Part shown: piece after piece, positions 20,267 through 27,588 of the stretch
Layout: each line of letters starts with the position of its first letter
Position numbering within the stretch: the stretch's first letter is position 1
Assembly: GCA_025964675.1 (NCBI GenBank)
Contig: JAOPYI010000166.1
Location: 1 to 42,452, forward strand
Direction: 5' to 3'
DNA length: 42,452 nucleotides
Source: Sphaerisporangium sp.
GTDB taxonomy: Bacteria; Actinomycetota; Actinomycetes; Streptosporangiales; Streptosporangiaceae
The notes under the pieces: generated by a model
The model's input: the letters and a program-made list of their open reading frames with translations, nothing else
Database searches by the model: none
Told to the model about the DNA's origin: nothing
Position numbers and translations under genes: made by a program

Positions 20267-20907
20267 CCTATACCGGTGATGTGACCGCTGACGGCCCCGC
20301 CGACGTGCGCGAGCTGCCCGACCTGACGATCAGCAAGATCGAGGTGGGCGATTTCGGCAACAACGCGTACCTGCTGCGGTGCCGGGAGACCGGTGACGGC
20401 GTGTTGATCGACGCGGCGAACGACGCCGGCAGGCTTCTCGACCTGATCGGCGACCGGCCGATCAGCAAGATCATCACAACCCACCGGCACCCGGACCACT
20501 GGATGGCCCTCGCAGAGGTGGCCAAAGGGACCGGAGCCGAGATCGTCGCCCACCCGCTGGACGCCCCCGAGCTGCCGGTGCCGGTCACCCAGCCGGTGGA
20601 GCACGGCGACAAGGTCACCGTGGGCGTGGTCACGCTCGACGTGATCCACCTGCGGGGGCACACCCCCGGTTCGATCGCCCTGCTCTACCAGGACGCCCAC
20701 CTGTTCACCGGCGACTCGCTGTTCCCCGGAGGGGTCGGCAACACCCAGCGCGACGCCGCCCGGTTCGAGCAGCTCTACACCGATGTCGTGGAGCGGGTCT
20801 TCGACCGGCTGCCCGACGAGACCTGGGTGTATCCCGGCCACGGCAAGGACACCACGCTCGGCGCCGAGCGTCCTTCCCTCCCCGAATGGCGCGAGCGGGG
20901 CTGGTAG
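20263..20907 (+). CDS. MBL-fold metallo-hydrolase (glyoxalase II-like)
   Basis: A 214-aa metallo-beta-lactamase-fold enzyme. Metal ligands are visible in TTHRHPDHW (H-x-H-x-D-H), HLRGHTPGSIAL, FTGDSLFPGGVGNT and VYPGHGKDTTLG, which are the motifs of the hydroxyacylglutathione hydrolase-like group. The coupling with the MDMPI-type gene (ATGA overlap) suggests a paired role in low-molecular-weight thiol chemistry, for example cleaving a mycothiol thioester; this is inference. A terminator follows at 20922. Confidence 0.88.
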   Translation: MTYTGDVTADGPADVRELPDLTISKIEVGDFGNNAYLLRCRETGDGVLIDAANDAGRLLDLIGDRPISKIITTHRHPDHWMALAEVAKGTGAEIVAHPLDAPELPVPVTQPVEHGDKVTVGVVTLDVIHLRGHTPGSIALLYQDAHLFTGDSLFPGGVGNTQRDAARFEQLYTDVVERVFDRLPDETWVYPGHGKDTTLGAERPSLPEWRERGW

Positions 20908-20921
20908 GACCTTTCCAAGCG

Positions 20922-20954
20922 AAACGGCCCGGTCCTTGAGGAACCGGGCCGTTT
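20922..20954. terminator. bidirectional terminator hairpin
   Basis: AAACGGCCCGGT (20922-20933) pairs with ACCGGGCCGTTT (20943-20954) around CCTTGAGGA. It stands between the convergent metallo-hydrolase (ends 20907) and pssA (ends 20973), with a T-run in both directions. Confidence 0.9.
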
Positions 20955-20972
20955 GGCGTGCCGTGCGGGTCT

Positions 20973-21812
20973 CTAGGGGACCATGCTCGTGGTGTCCTTG
21001 CGCTCCTTGCGCTGCTCGCGCTTGAACATCAGCACGCGCAGCGGGATCGCCGACACGAGCGCGATCTGCATCGAGGCGCCGATCTGGATGAGCAGGTCGC
21101 CGCCGGTCAGGTCGGCCGCCCAGAGGATCAGGCAGGCGACGTTGACCATGATCCAGGCGAACACGACCGCCGCCAGGTTGCCCTTGGGCTTGGGGTACTC
21201 GATACGGCTCACCATGAGCCAGGCCACCGCGAAGATGCCGATCACCGTGACGTACGACGGCTTGAACAGCAGCACGATGGACACCACGGTCATGGCGCCC
21301 ATGGGGATGGGCAGGCCCATGAAGTCGCCACTCTTGGTCTTCACGCAGGCGAAGCGCGCCAGCCGTACGACACCCGCCACCAGGAGGGAGACGGCGGCGC
21401 AGAGCACCAGCAAGAGCGGGAGCTTGTGGGAGAAGCCCGCCCACGCGACCACCATGAAGGCGGGCGCGAAGCCGAAGCTGATCACGTCGGCGAGGTTGTC
21501 CAGCTCGGCTCCCATGGCCGAGGCCCGGAACTTCCTCGCGACCAGGCCGTCGAACAGGTCACAGATCGCGCCGATCAGGAGCAGGACCACGGCGGTGGCG
21601 AAGTAGCGCGGGTCTGACTGGAACTCGGCCCCTGACTGGAGCTGAGTGATCGCCGACCACGCCAGCACGCAGACCGCCAGGAACCCGCACATCGCGTTGC
21701 CGAGGGAAAGCGAATCCGCGGCCGACAGCCGGAACGCCTTCCCGACCGGTCCCCGGGGTTCTTCGTCCTCGTCCAGGCCTTCCATGGACCAGCCTGCGTC
21801 AGCCGCGGTCAA
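20973..21812 (-). CDS. pssA: CDP-diacylglycerol-serine O-phosphatidyltransferase
   Basis: A 279-aa polytopic enzyme making phosphatidylserine. The CDP-alcohol phosphatidyltransferase motif D-G-x2-A-R-x8-G-x3-D-x3-D is intact in FDGLVARKFRASAMGAELD and the NLAD that follows. About seven or eight hydrophobic segments are visible. The start is taken as TTG at 21812, because AGGAG lies 9 nt upstream inside the end of psd and the frame overlaps the psd stop by 14 nt; an ATG at 21785 is the alternative. Together with psd it forms the phosphatidylethanolamine branch. Confidence 0.92.
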   Translation of the reverse strand: MTAADAGWSMEGLDEDEEPRGPVGKAFRLSAADSLSLGNAMCGFLAVCVLAWSAITQLQSGAEFQSDPRYFATAVVLLLIGAICDLFDGLVARKFRASAMGAELDNLADVISFGFAPAFMVVAWAGFSHKLPLLLVLCAAVSLLVAGVVRLARFACVKTKSGDFMGLPIPMGAMTVVSIVLLFKPSYVTVIGIFAVAWLMVSRIEYPKPKGNLAAVVFAWIMVNVACLILWAADLTGGDLLIQIGASMQIALVSAIPLRVLMFKREQRKERKDTTSMVP

Positions 21813-22446
21813 TGCGAGTCACTCCTGCCGTGGTCCGCTGCCCCACGCTCACCGCCGGGGCGATCCCTTCTGGAAGGTAGATGTCCACCCGCGAGCCGAA
21901 CCGGATGAGCCCGATCCGCTCGCCGCGCGAGACCTTGGCGCCCATGCCGACGTACGGCACGATGCGGCGCGCCACCGCTCCGGCGATCTGCACCAGCTCG
22001 ATGTCGCCGAGCGCCGTGTCGAAGTGCCAGACGACCCGCTCGTTCTGGTCGCTGTCCTTGTTGAACGCAGGCCTGAACCCGCCGCGCACGTGCCGCGTCG
22101 AGGTGACCGTGCCGTCCAGCGGTGCTCGGTTCACGTGGACGTTCAGCGGGCTCATGAAGATGGCCACGCGCGTGCGCCCGTCCGGCTGGGGGTCGATGCT
22201 CTGCACCACGCCGTCGGCGGGGCTCAGCAAGAGCCCGGCGCCGAGGTCGCGGTCGGGGTCGCGGAAGAACCACAGCATCGCGCCGGTGAGGGCCGTCAGC
22301 GGAGCCGCCGCGAGCACCCACGGGCGGGATCGCCGGGCCAGCGCCGCCGAAAGGGCGGCGGCGGCCACGGTGGGAGCCAGCCAGGGGGAAACGCCACGTG
22401 CCAACCGTACGCGGCGGCGACTGTGGCTTGGCGAATCGTTGGACAC
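21799..22446 (-). CDS. psd: phosphatidylserine decarboxylase proenzyme
   Basis: A 215-aa proenzyme of the short, archaeal-like type. It has the membrane-proximal hydrophobic segment, FFRDPDR, SPADGVVQSI, the core IFMSPLNVHVNRAP, and RFGSRVDIYLP near the C terminus, where the Gly-Ser bond is the self-cleavage site giving the pyruvoyl group. The GTG at 22446 has AAAGG 7 nt upstream. psd then pssA is one coupled pair on the minus strand. Confidence 0.93.
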   Translation of the reverse strand: MSNDSPSHSRRRVRLARGVSPWLAPTVAAAALSAALARRSRPWVLAAAPLTALTGAMLWFFRDPDRDLGAGLLLSPADGVVQSIDPQPDGRTRVAIFMSPLNVHVNRAPLDGTVTSTRHVRGGFRPAFNKDSDQNERVVWHFDTALGDIELVQIAGAVARRIVPYVGMGAKVSRGERIGLIRFGSRVDIYLPEGIAPAVSVGQRTTAGVTRIDRG

Positions 22447-22567
22447 AGGGAACCTTTTGTGATGTTTGCGGTCAGAGACCAGTTTGTGACTTGTCGCCGA
22501 ATGCTACCCATCTCGCGGCCGTTGCATAGCAATACGAGACAAGCAAATCGCCTCATGCGCCAATTCG

Positions 22568-23551
22568 CTACCCTTGGGGCACCTTCGCAGGGGCGGTAGC
22601 GTCGCCGGCACGCTTGTCGCGCCTGGCCTTGATCAGGCTGGCCACGGTCGTGACCACCATCGTGACGCCGATGACCGAGAGGGAGACCCAGATCGGCACT
22701 TCCGGCGCCCAGGAGACACCACTGGTGTGCAAGGCCTCCAGGATGAGCTTAACCCCGATGAAGCCCAAAATGAACGACAGACCGTAGCTGATGTAGACCA
22801 ACCGCTGCAGCAGGCCACCAAGCAGGAAGTACAGCTGCCGCAGGCCCATCAGGGCGAACGCGTTCGCGGTGAACACGATGAAAGCGTCCTTGGTAAGCCC
22901 GAAAATCGCCGGAATCGAGTCGAGGGCGAACAGCAGGTCCGTTGTGCCGATCGCCACCATCACGATGAGCATCGGGGTCACCATGCGGCGTCCGTTCACC
23001 CGGGCGGTGACCTTCGAGCCGACGAAGCCGTCGGTGGTGGGGAAGAGCCGGCGCACCGACCGCAGCAGGAGGTTCTCCTTGAACTCCTCCTCGTCCTGAC
23101 CGCGCAGCATGTTCACGGCGGTGTAGAGGAGGAACGCGCCGAACACGTAGAACAGCCAGCCGAACCGCTCGAGGGCGGCGGCGCCCACGACGATGAAGAC
23201 GCCCCGCATGACCAGGGCCAGCAGCACGCCGACCAGCAGCACCTTGTGCTGGTAGATCTTGGGAACCGCGAAACGGCCCATGATGATGTAGAACACGAAC
23301 AGGTTGTCGACGCTCAAGCTGTATTCGGTGAGATATCCGGCGAAGAACTCACCGGCCTTGTCCACTCCCGAGACGGCGAGCACGCCCACGCCGAACAACA
23401 CGGCCAGTCCGACGTAGAACCCGACCCAGAAGCCGGCCTGCCGTATCGAGAACTCGCGGGGCTCACCCCTGTCGACGATCCAGAGATCTACGGCCAGAAC
23501 CACCAGCAATCCGCCGATGACAGCCGCCCATGCCCATACGGATACGTCCAA
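22568..23551 (-). CDS. TerC-family integral membrane protein
   Basis: A 327-aa protein of the TerC/Alx family with about nine membrane helices. Visible family motifs are EYSLSVDNLFVF, with the acidic residues thought to bind metal, and ALDSIPAIFGLT in the second repeat, also with an Asp-Ser-x-Pro. Members export or handle manganese and other divalent metals. The TTG at 23551 is supported by GGAGG (23563-23559) 7 nt upstream. The leader carries a yybP-ykoY-type manganese aptamer and a ribosome-binding-site hairpin, which supports a manganese-export role. No operon partner is close: psd begins 120 bases downstream. Confidence 0.92.
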   Translation of the reverse strand: MDVSVWAWAAVIGGLLVVLAVDLWIVDRGEPREFSIRQAGFWVGFYVGLAVLFGVGVLAVSGVDKAGEFFAGYLTEYSLSVDNLFVFYIIMGRFAVPKIYQHKVLLVGVLLALVMRGVFIVVGAAALERFGWLFYVFGAFLLYTAVNMLRGQDEEEFKENLLLRSVRRLFPTTDGFVGSKVTARVNGRRMVTPMLIVMVAIGTTDLLFALDSIPAIFGLTKDAFIVFTANAFALMGLRQLYFLLGGLLQRLVYISYGLSFILGFIGVKLILEALHTSGVSWAPEVPIWVSLSVIGVTMVVTTVASLIKARRDKRAGDATAPAKVPQG

Positions 23552-23557
23552 GACAAA

Positions 23558-23587
23558 ACCTCCGGCCCGCGTCAAAGTGCCGGAGGT
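23558..23587 (-). promoter_or_regulatory. hairpin masking the terC ribosome binding site
   Basis: On the minus strand ACCTCCGGC (23587-23579 in RNA sense) pairs perfectly over 9 bp with GCCGGAGGT (23566-23558), which contains the GGAGG ribosome binding site of the TerC gene. The left arm overlaps the AGACCUCC that closes the upstream aptamer, so aptamer stem P1 and this hairpin exclude each other. Confidence 0.8.
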
Positions 23588-23690
23588 CTCTCCCGCCCGT
23601 GCCATCGGCCTCGGACCGGCAGCCCCGGGCACGTCGTAACGGACGTACCGTGATGACGAGGCTGTCGCGAAGGGATACTCCCCCCCTCAG
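23576..23690 (-). promoter_or_regulatory. yybP-ykoY (manganese) riboswitch
   Basis: In RNA sense the leader has the conserved blocks of the family in order: a G-run ending GGGGAGUA (23683-23676), then CGUCAUCACG, then CCCGGGGCUGCCGG, then GAGACCUCCG (closing at 23581). The G-run can pair with CCUCC to form P1. These are the metal-sensing loops seen in the Lactococcus and E. coli members. The gene behind it is TerC family, the commonest partner of this riboswitch. With metal bound, P1 should form and free the ribosome binding site (translation ON). The assignment is by eye. Confidence 0.82.
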
Positions 23691-23696
23691 ATGAGG

Positions 23697-23726
23697 AGTA
23701 TAGGCGAGCTTATAAGCCTCACCTAA
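23697..23726 (-). promoter_or_regulatory. terC promoter with operator-like palindrome
   Basis: On the minus strand TATACT (23702-23697) is a good -10, placing transcription start near 23690, exactly at the aptamer. Upstream, AGGTGAG-G-CTTATAAG-CTCGCCT (23724-23702) is a near-perfect inverted repeat between the -10 and a TTAGGT (23726-23721) in the -35 place. TTAGGTGAGGCT resembles a half-site of DtxR/IdeR-type metal repressors (TTAGGTTAGGCT). The regulator is inferred, not seen. Confidence 0.6.
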
Positions 23727-23824
23727 TCAGCCTTTGAACCACGCCGGAGGTTTCGCGCCGGCGCGTGTCCTTCCCCCAGGTCACAAGCACGTCGCTGCGA
23801 CCCGTGTCTCACCCCTACCGGCCA

Positions 23825-24940
23825 TCATCCGATTCCGGCACTCAGGACCGCCGCGTACACCGCGCGGACCGATCGCAACGCGGCATCCTCGTCCGGCAGC
23901 GGGCGCGCCGCCGCCTCGGCGGCGAGACGACCGGCGAGGGCGGGGTCGGCGAGAAGCCTCGTGATCTCCCTCCGCAGAGCGGCCGGGTCTCCCGGAGGCA
24001 CCAGCAACGCGGCGTCGCCGACCATGCCGGGCACCCCGCCGACCGCCGTCGCGATGATCGGTCTGCCCGCCCGCAGCGCCTCCTGGACGTTCAGCGGCTG
24101 CCCCTCCCACCGGCTCGGTACGACAAGAGCGTGGGCCGCCTGAAGCAGGTCGGCCACGTCGGCGCGGTCGCCCAGCAGCCGTACGGGAAGCCCCTCGGCG
24201 TCGATCCGTGCCTGGAGCCCGCCGCGCAGCGGCCCCTCCCCCGCCACCACGAACAGCGGGACGCCTTCGTACGGGCCGCGCGACGCGTCGAGCAACGTAT
24301 CCAGCCCCTTCTGCTGGGCCAGGCGAGCGACGGTGAGGAAGATCGGCCGCTCTGCGGACACCGCCTCGTACGGAGCCTCAAGCTCGGCACGGACCTCGGC
24401 GACCGTCCTCCGGGGCGGCCGGAGGGGCGGCGCGGGGACGACGGCGGCGGCGACGTTCCGCGCGCCACGGGCGGCCATCCGCTGTCCGAGATCAGGCGCG
24501 ACGACCAACACCTGATCAGCTTTTTTCGCGACAATGCGCTCCAAAAGGCCGTATATCGCGCCGATCACTCCTTCAGCGGTCAGCGCGTTGTGAAGGGTGA
24601 CCACCAGGCCGGTACGGCGCCGCGCCAGGGAGAGCGCGGCCAGCGCTCCCGCGCGCAAGCCGTGGGCGTGCACGATGTCCGCTTCCGCCGCCAGCGCCCT
24701 CAGGCGGCCCACGGCACGCAGGTCGCTCATGGGACGTGGCCGGTCGGAGACGGGCACGTCGGCGAACCCCGCGACACCCGAGAAGCCGAACGCCTGGTCG
24801 GTGCTCGCGGGACCGGCCACGATCACCTCGTGTCCTTCTCTGGCAAGCCCCTCCGCCAGCATCCGTACGTGCCGCCCCACCCCGCCCGCGCTCGTCCCGA
24901 GCACCAGAAGCACGTGTGGCGCCGCCTCAGCCGTCCCCAT
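23825..24940 (-). CDS. GT4-family glycosyltransferase
   Basis: A 371-aa GT-B enzyme. The N-terminal domain has the glycine-rich donor-side loop GTSAGGVGRHVRMLAEGL; the C-terminal domain has the GT4 pattern VARLAQQKGLDTLLDA, VVAGEGPLRGGL, VVPSRWEGQPLNVQEALRAG with the E-x7-E pair, and AVGGVPGMVGDAALLVPPGD. The acceptor and sugar are unknown. The ATG at 24940 overlaps the murJ end by 14 nt and has AGGAGGGG upstream. It is the last gene of the chain with steA, mctB, the MraY-like transferase and murJ, so a lipid-linked or peptidoglycan-related acceptor is inferred. Confidence 0.9.
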   Translation of the reverse strand: MGTAEAAPHVLLVLGTSAGGVGRHVRMLAEGLAREGHEVIVAGPASTDQAFGFSGVAGFADVPVSDRPRPMSDLRAVGRLRALAAEADIVHAHGLRAGALAALSLARRRTGLVVTLHNALTAEGVIGAIYGLLERIVAKKADQVLVVAPDLGQRMAARGARNVAAAVVPAPPLRPPRRTVAEVRAELEAPYEAVSAERPIFLTVARLAQQKGLDTLLDASRGPYEGVPLFVVAGEGPLRGGLQARIDAEGLPVRLLGDRADVADLLQAAHALVVPSRWEGQPLNVQEALRAGRPIIATAVGGVPGMVGDAALLVPPGDPAALRREITRLLADPALAGRLAAEAAARPLPDEDAALRSVRAVYAAVLSAGIG

Positions 24941-26648
24941 CGGTCCCCTCCTGCCTGTCGTGCCGCCGTACGCGGGAGAGCACCGATGCCACGTCTCGCC
25001 CGTCCACCAGGAACGCGACACCCAAAGACACCGCCACCGCCGCGAGACCTGCCAACAGAGCCACACCCACGCCCTCGACGGGTCCATGGACGCTCAGGCG
25101 TGAGGTGACCAAGAGACCCGCGAGGAAGCCCGCCCCACCGCCCAGCACGGCGGCCAGCAGTGCCCGCATGACCCCCACCAGCGCTTTTGAGCCCCGGGTG
25201 CGGGCGACGGCCACCAGCAGCAGAGCTCCTCCGGCGGTCATGCCGGCGGCGGTGCCCAGGGCGAGGCCGCCGAGCTTCCAGGTGCCGGGGAGCGTCAGCA
25301 CGAACGCCGTCTGCGCCACCATGACCACCACCCAGCCGATCACCGTGCCGGCGGCGGCCGCCCTTCCCTTCCCGTCCGCGTACAGCACGCGGCTGAGGTG
25401 GGCGACGAGCCCGTACCCGACCAGCCCCGGGGCGAAGAGCGCGATCGACCTGGCCAGTTCCCCGGCGGGGACGCTGCTGTCCATGCCGTCGACGAACACC
25501 GCCGCCACCGGCGCCGCCACGGCCGCGAGCGCGCCGGCGGCGAGCCCGGAGACGAGCACGACCGCCCGCGTGGTCTGGGCGGACAATGCGGCGAAGCCGT
25601 CCGCGTCCCCGCGCTCGGCCCGTGCGGAGAGCGCCGGGAACACGCTGGTCGCGATGGGGACCGCGAGCACGGCGTAGGGCACCTGGTAGATCGCCCAGGC
25701 GTAGTTGTAGCCGGCCAGCCCTCCGGCTCCGACCTCGTGGTTGGCGAGCCAGACCACCAGGGCCATGGCGGCCTGCTGCGCGACCAGGGCGCTGAGCCCG
25801 GCCAAGGCCAGGCTGCGGACCCGTACGGCGACGCCTTCGGGGAAGCGCAGGGTGGGCCGCAGCCGCAGGCCCAGCCGGGAGGACGGCCCGATCACGGTGA
25901 TCACGAGGGCGAGGACGCCCAGCGTCGTGCCCACTGACAGCGCCAGTTCCGCCGGGCGCGGCACGGCGGCGAGCGGGCCCTTGATCCCCTCGCTGAGCGG
26001 CACGAAGGCGAGGTAGGCGACGATCACCACGAGGCTGGACACCAGCGGCGCCACGGCGGGGCCGGTGAACCGCCGATGGGCCTGCAGGACGCCGTAGAGC
26101 ACGACCGCGAGGCCGTACAGGGGGATCTGCGGCGCGAAGACGACCAGCATCCGGGTGGCGACGGCCACCAGGTCTCCGCTCGCGCACCCCGCCACGTCGC
26201 CGGCGAAGAGCTGGATCACCGGCCGGGCGGCGAGCACGGTGACGACGCTCAAGGGCACGAGCAGGAGCAGCACCCACGTGAGCAGGGCGGAGGTGATCCA
26301 CCCGACCCTGGCACGGGCCTGGGCCGCCTCGGCCCCAGCGCCGGCGAAAACCTCGGTCGCCGGCCCGCCTGTCCGTACGCGGGTGCCACTGGCGGCCGGC
26401 GTGAACGAGCGGGACGCCGCTCCGGCGAGCACGGGGACGATCATCCCGGCGAGCGCGCCGCCCACGACGACCTCGAAGACGATGTTGGGCACCTGGTTGG
26501 CCGTGAAGTAGGCCGTGGCCAGGCAGTTCGTGCCGACCGTACGGGCGAGGACGAGTTGCTTGGCGAAACCGACAACCCGCGCCAGGATCGTGACGACCCC
26601 GATCAGGACCGCCGCGGCGGCGACGCCCTGGCCTGCCCGTCTGGTCAT
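24927..26648 (-). CDS. murJ: MurJ/MviN-type lipid flippase
   Basis: A 573-aa membrane protein of the MOP superfamily with about 14 helices. The N terminus ILARVVGFAKQLVLARTVG and FTANQVPNIVFEVVVGGAL match the MurJ start and first gate (the usual arginine-rich TM1 and D/N-P-x-x motif). Later AHRRFTGPAVAPLVSS and YNYAWAIYQVPYAVLAVPIA are typical. It should flip a lipid-linked sugar such as lipid II. The principal actinobacterial MurJ is normally a larger protein beside the chromosome-end genes, so this copy may be a paralogue for a special lipid. ATG at 26648 overlaps the previous stop by 4 nt. Confidence 0.88.
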   Translation of the reverse strand: MTRRAGQGVAAAAVLIGVVTILARVVGFAKQLVLARTVGTNCLATAYFTANQVPNIVFEVVVGGALAGMIVPVLAGAASRSFTPAASGTRVRTGGPATEVFAGAGAEAAQARARVGWITSALLTWVLLLLVPLSVVTVLAARPVIQLFAGDVAGCASGDLVAVATRMLVVFAPQIPLYGLAVVLYGVLQAHRRFTGPAVAPLVSSLVVIVAYLAFVPLSEGIKGPLAAVPRPAELALSVGTTLGVLALVITVIGPSSRLGLRLRPTLRFPEGVAVRVRSLALAGLSALVAQQAAMALVVWLANHEVGAGGLAGYNYAWAIYQVPYAVLAVPIATSVFPALSARAERGDADGFAALSAQTTRAVVLVSGLAAGALAAVAAPVAAVFVDGMDSSVPAGELARSIALFAPGLVGYGLVAHLSRVLYADGKGRAAAAGTVIGWVVVMVAQTAFVLTLPGTWKLGGLALGTAAGMTAGGALLLVAVARTRGSKALVGVMRALLAAVLGGGAGFLAGLLVTSRLSVHGPVEGVGVALLAGLAAVAVSLGVAFLVDGRDVASVLSRVRRHDRQEGTDGDG

Positions 26649-27523
26649 CTGGGACGGCGGCCCAGCATGTCGAGGTGGTTGAGAGCCGGGTTGCCCGCGA
26701 TGACCTTGGTGAAGCTGACCTTCTCCGAGGCGGCGGTGAGCGCCGCCACCGCGCCGAGCACGACGAGGCGGGAGGGTCGCCGCAGGCCTGTCACGGCGGC
26801 GACGCCGATCAGCGCGCCCAGCGCGTTGGCTCCGGCGTCGCCGAGCATGGCCCGCTCGCCGAGATCCTCGGGCAGAAGAGCCACTCCCGCACCGAGCGGC
26901 ACGGCGGCGAGGGCGGCGCTCACCGGGGTGCCCTTGGCGAGCGACGCCACGAGGAGAGGCCCGCCGGTCAGCAACCCGACCTTGATGGCGCGCCCCGGAC
27001 GCAGGTCGAACAGGTTGGCGAGGTTGGCACTGCCGGCGATCACGGCGCCGTCGACGAGGATGTCCAAGGCCAAGGCGGCCGGCCCCTGCCCGGGGCCTCG
27101 CGGGTGGCGGGGCAGGAGGGCGGCGGCCAGCAGGCCGGCCGCGCCGATGCCGAGGATCTTCACTGCACCGCTCGTCACCTCGCCCCGCGCCAGCGCGGTC
27201 AGGTGTCCCTTGAACCCCTTGGACGAGGTGGCCCCGCGCAGGTCGTCGTACGCTCCGAGCGCGCCGCTGCCGACCCCGGCGAGCACCGCCGCGGCGCGCA
27301 CCCGCGCGGGCAGGCCCGGGGACAGGGCGACGGCCGCGCCCGCGCCCGCGACGAACGCGGGACCCTCGAGCAGGGTGATCGGCTCGCCGCGGTGGTTGGT
27401 GCGCGTCCAGGTCTTCTCGTCGCCGACCGGCGGGCGCCGCGTGAACGCGGAGTAGGCGGTGCGGGCGGCGACGGCGCCGAGGGCGGCGCCGGCCAGGGCT
27501 CCGAGCCAGGAGCGATGGGCCAC
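26645..27523 (-). CDS. divergent MraY/WecA-like phosphosugar transferase
   Basis: A 292-aa membrane protein. Family landmarks of the polyprenyl-phosphate N-acetylhexosamine-1-phosphate transferases remain: GALGAYDDLRGATSSKGFKG (the D-D motif), NLANLFDLRPGRAIK, and MLGDAGANALGALIG. The second differs from the usual N-x-x-N-x-x-D-G-x-D-G-L-A, since the second DG pair is replaced by RPGR. It is therefore a separate subfamily; catalytic activity is likely but unproven. GTG at 27523 has AGGGA 7 nt upstream. It is followed by murJ with a 4-nt overlap, suggesting production and export of the same lipid-linked sugar. Confidence 0.75.
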   Translation of the reverse strand: MAHRSWLGALAGAALGAVAARTAYSAFTRRPPVGDEKTWTRTNHRGEPITLLEGPAFVAGAGAAVALSPGLPARVRAAAVLAGVGSGALGAYDDLRGATSSKGFKGHLTALARGEVTSGAVKILGIGAAGLLAAALLPRHPRGPGQGPAALALDILVDGAVIAGSANLANLFDLRPGRAIKVGLLTGGPLLVASLAKGTPVSAALAAVPLGAGVALLPEDLGERAMLGDAGANALGALIGVAAVTGLRRPSRLVVLGAVAALTAASEKVSFTKVIAGNPALNHLDMLGRRPR

Positions 27524-27588
27524 AGCAGATCCCTCTTCGTCAGGGGCACCCGGCGCGATGGCCGGACAGCGTGGTGGTCAGGGGCAGG

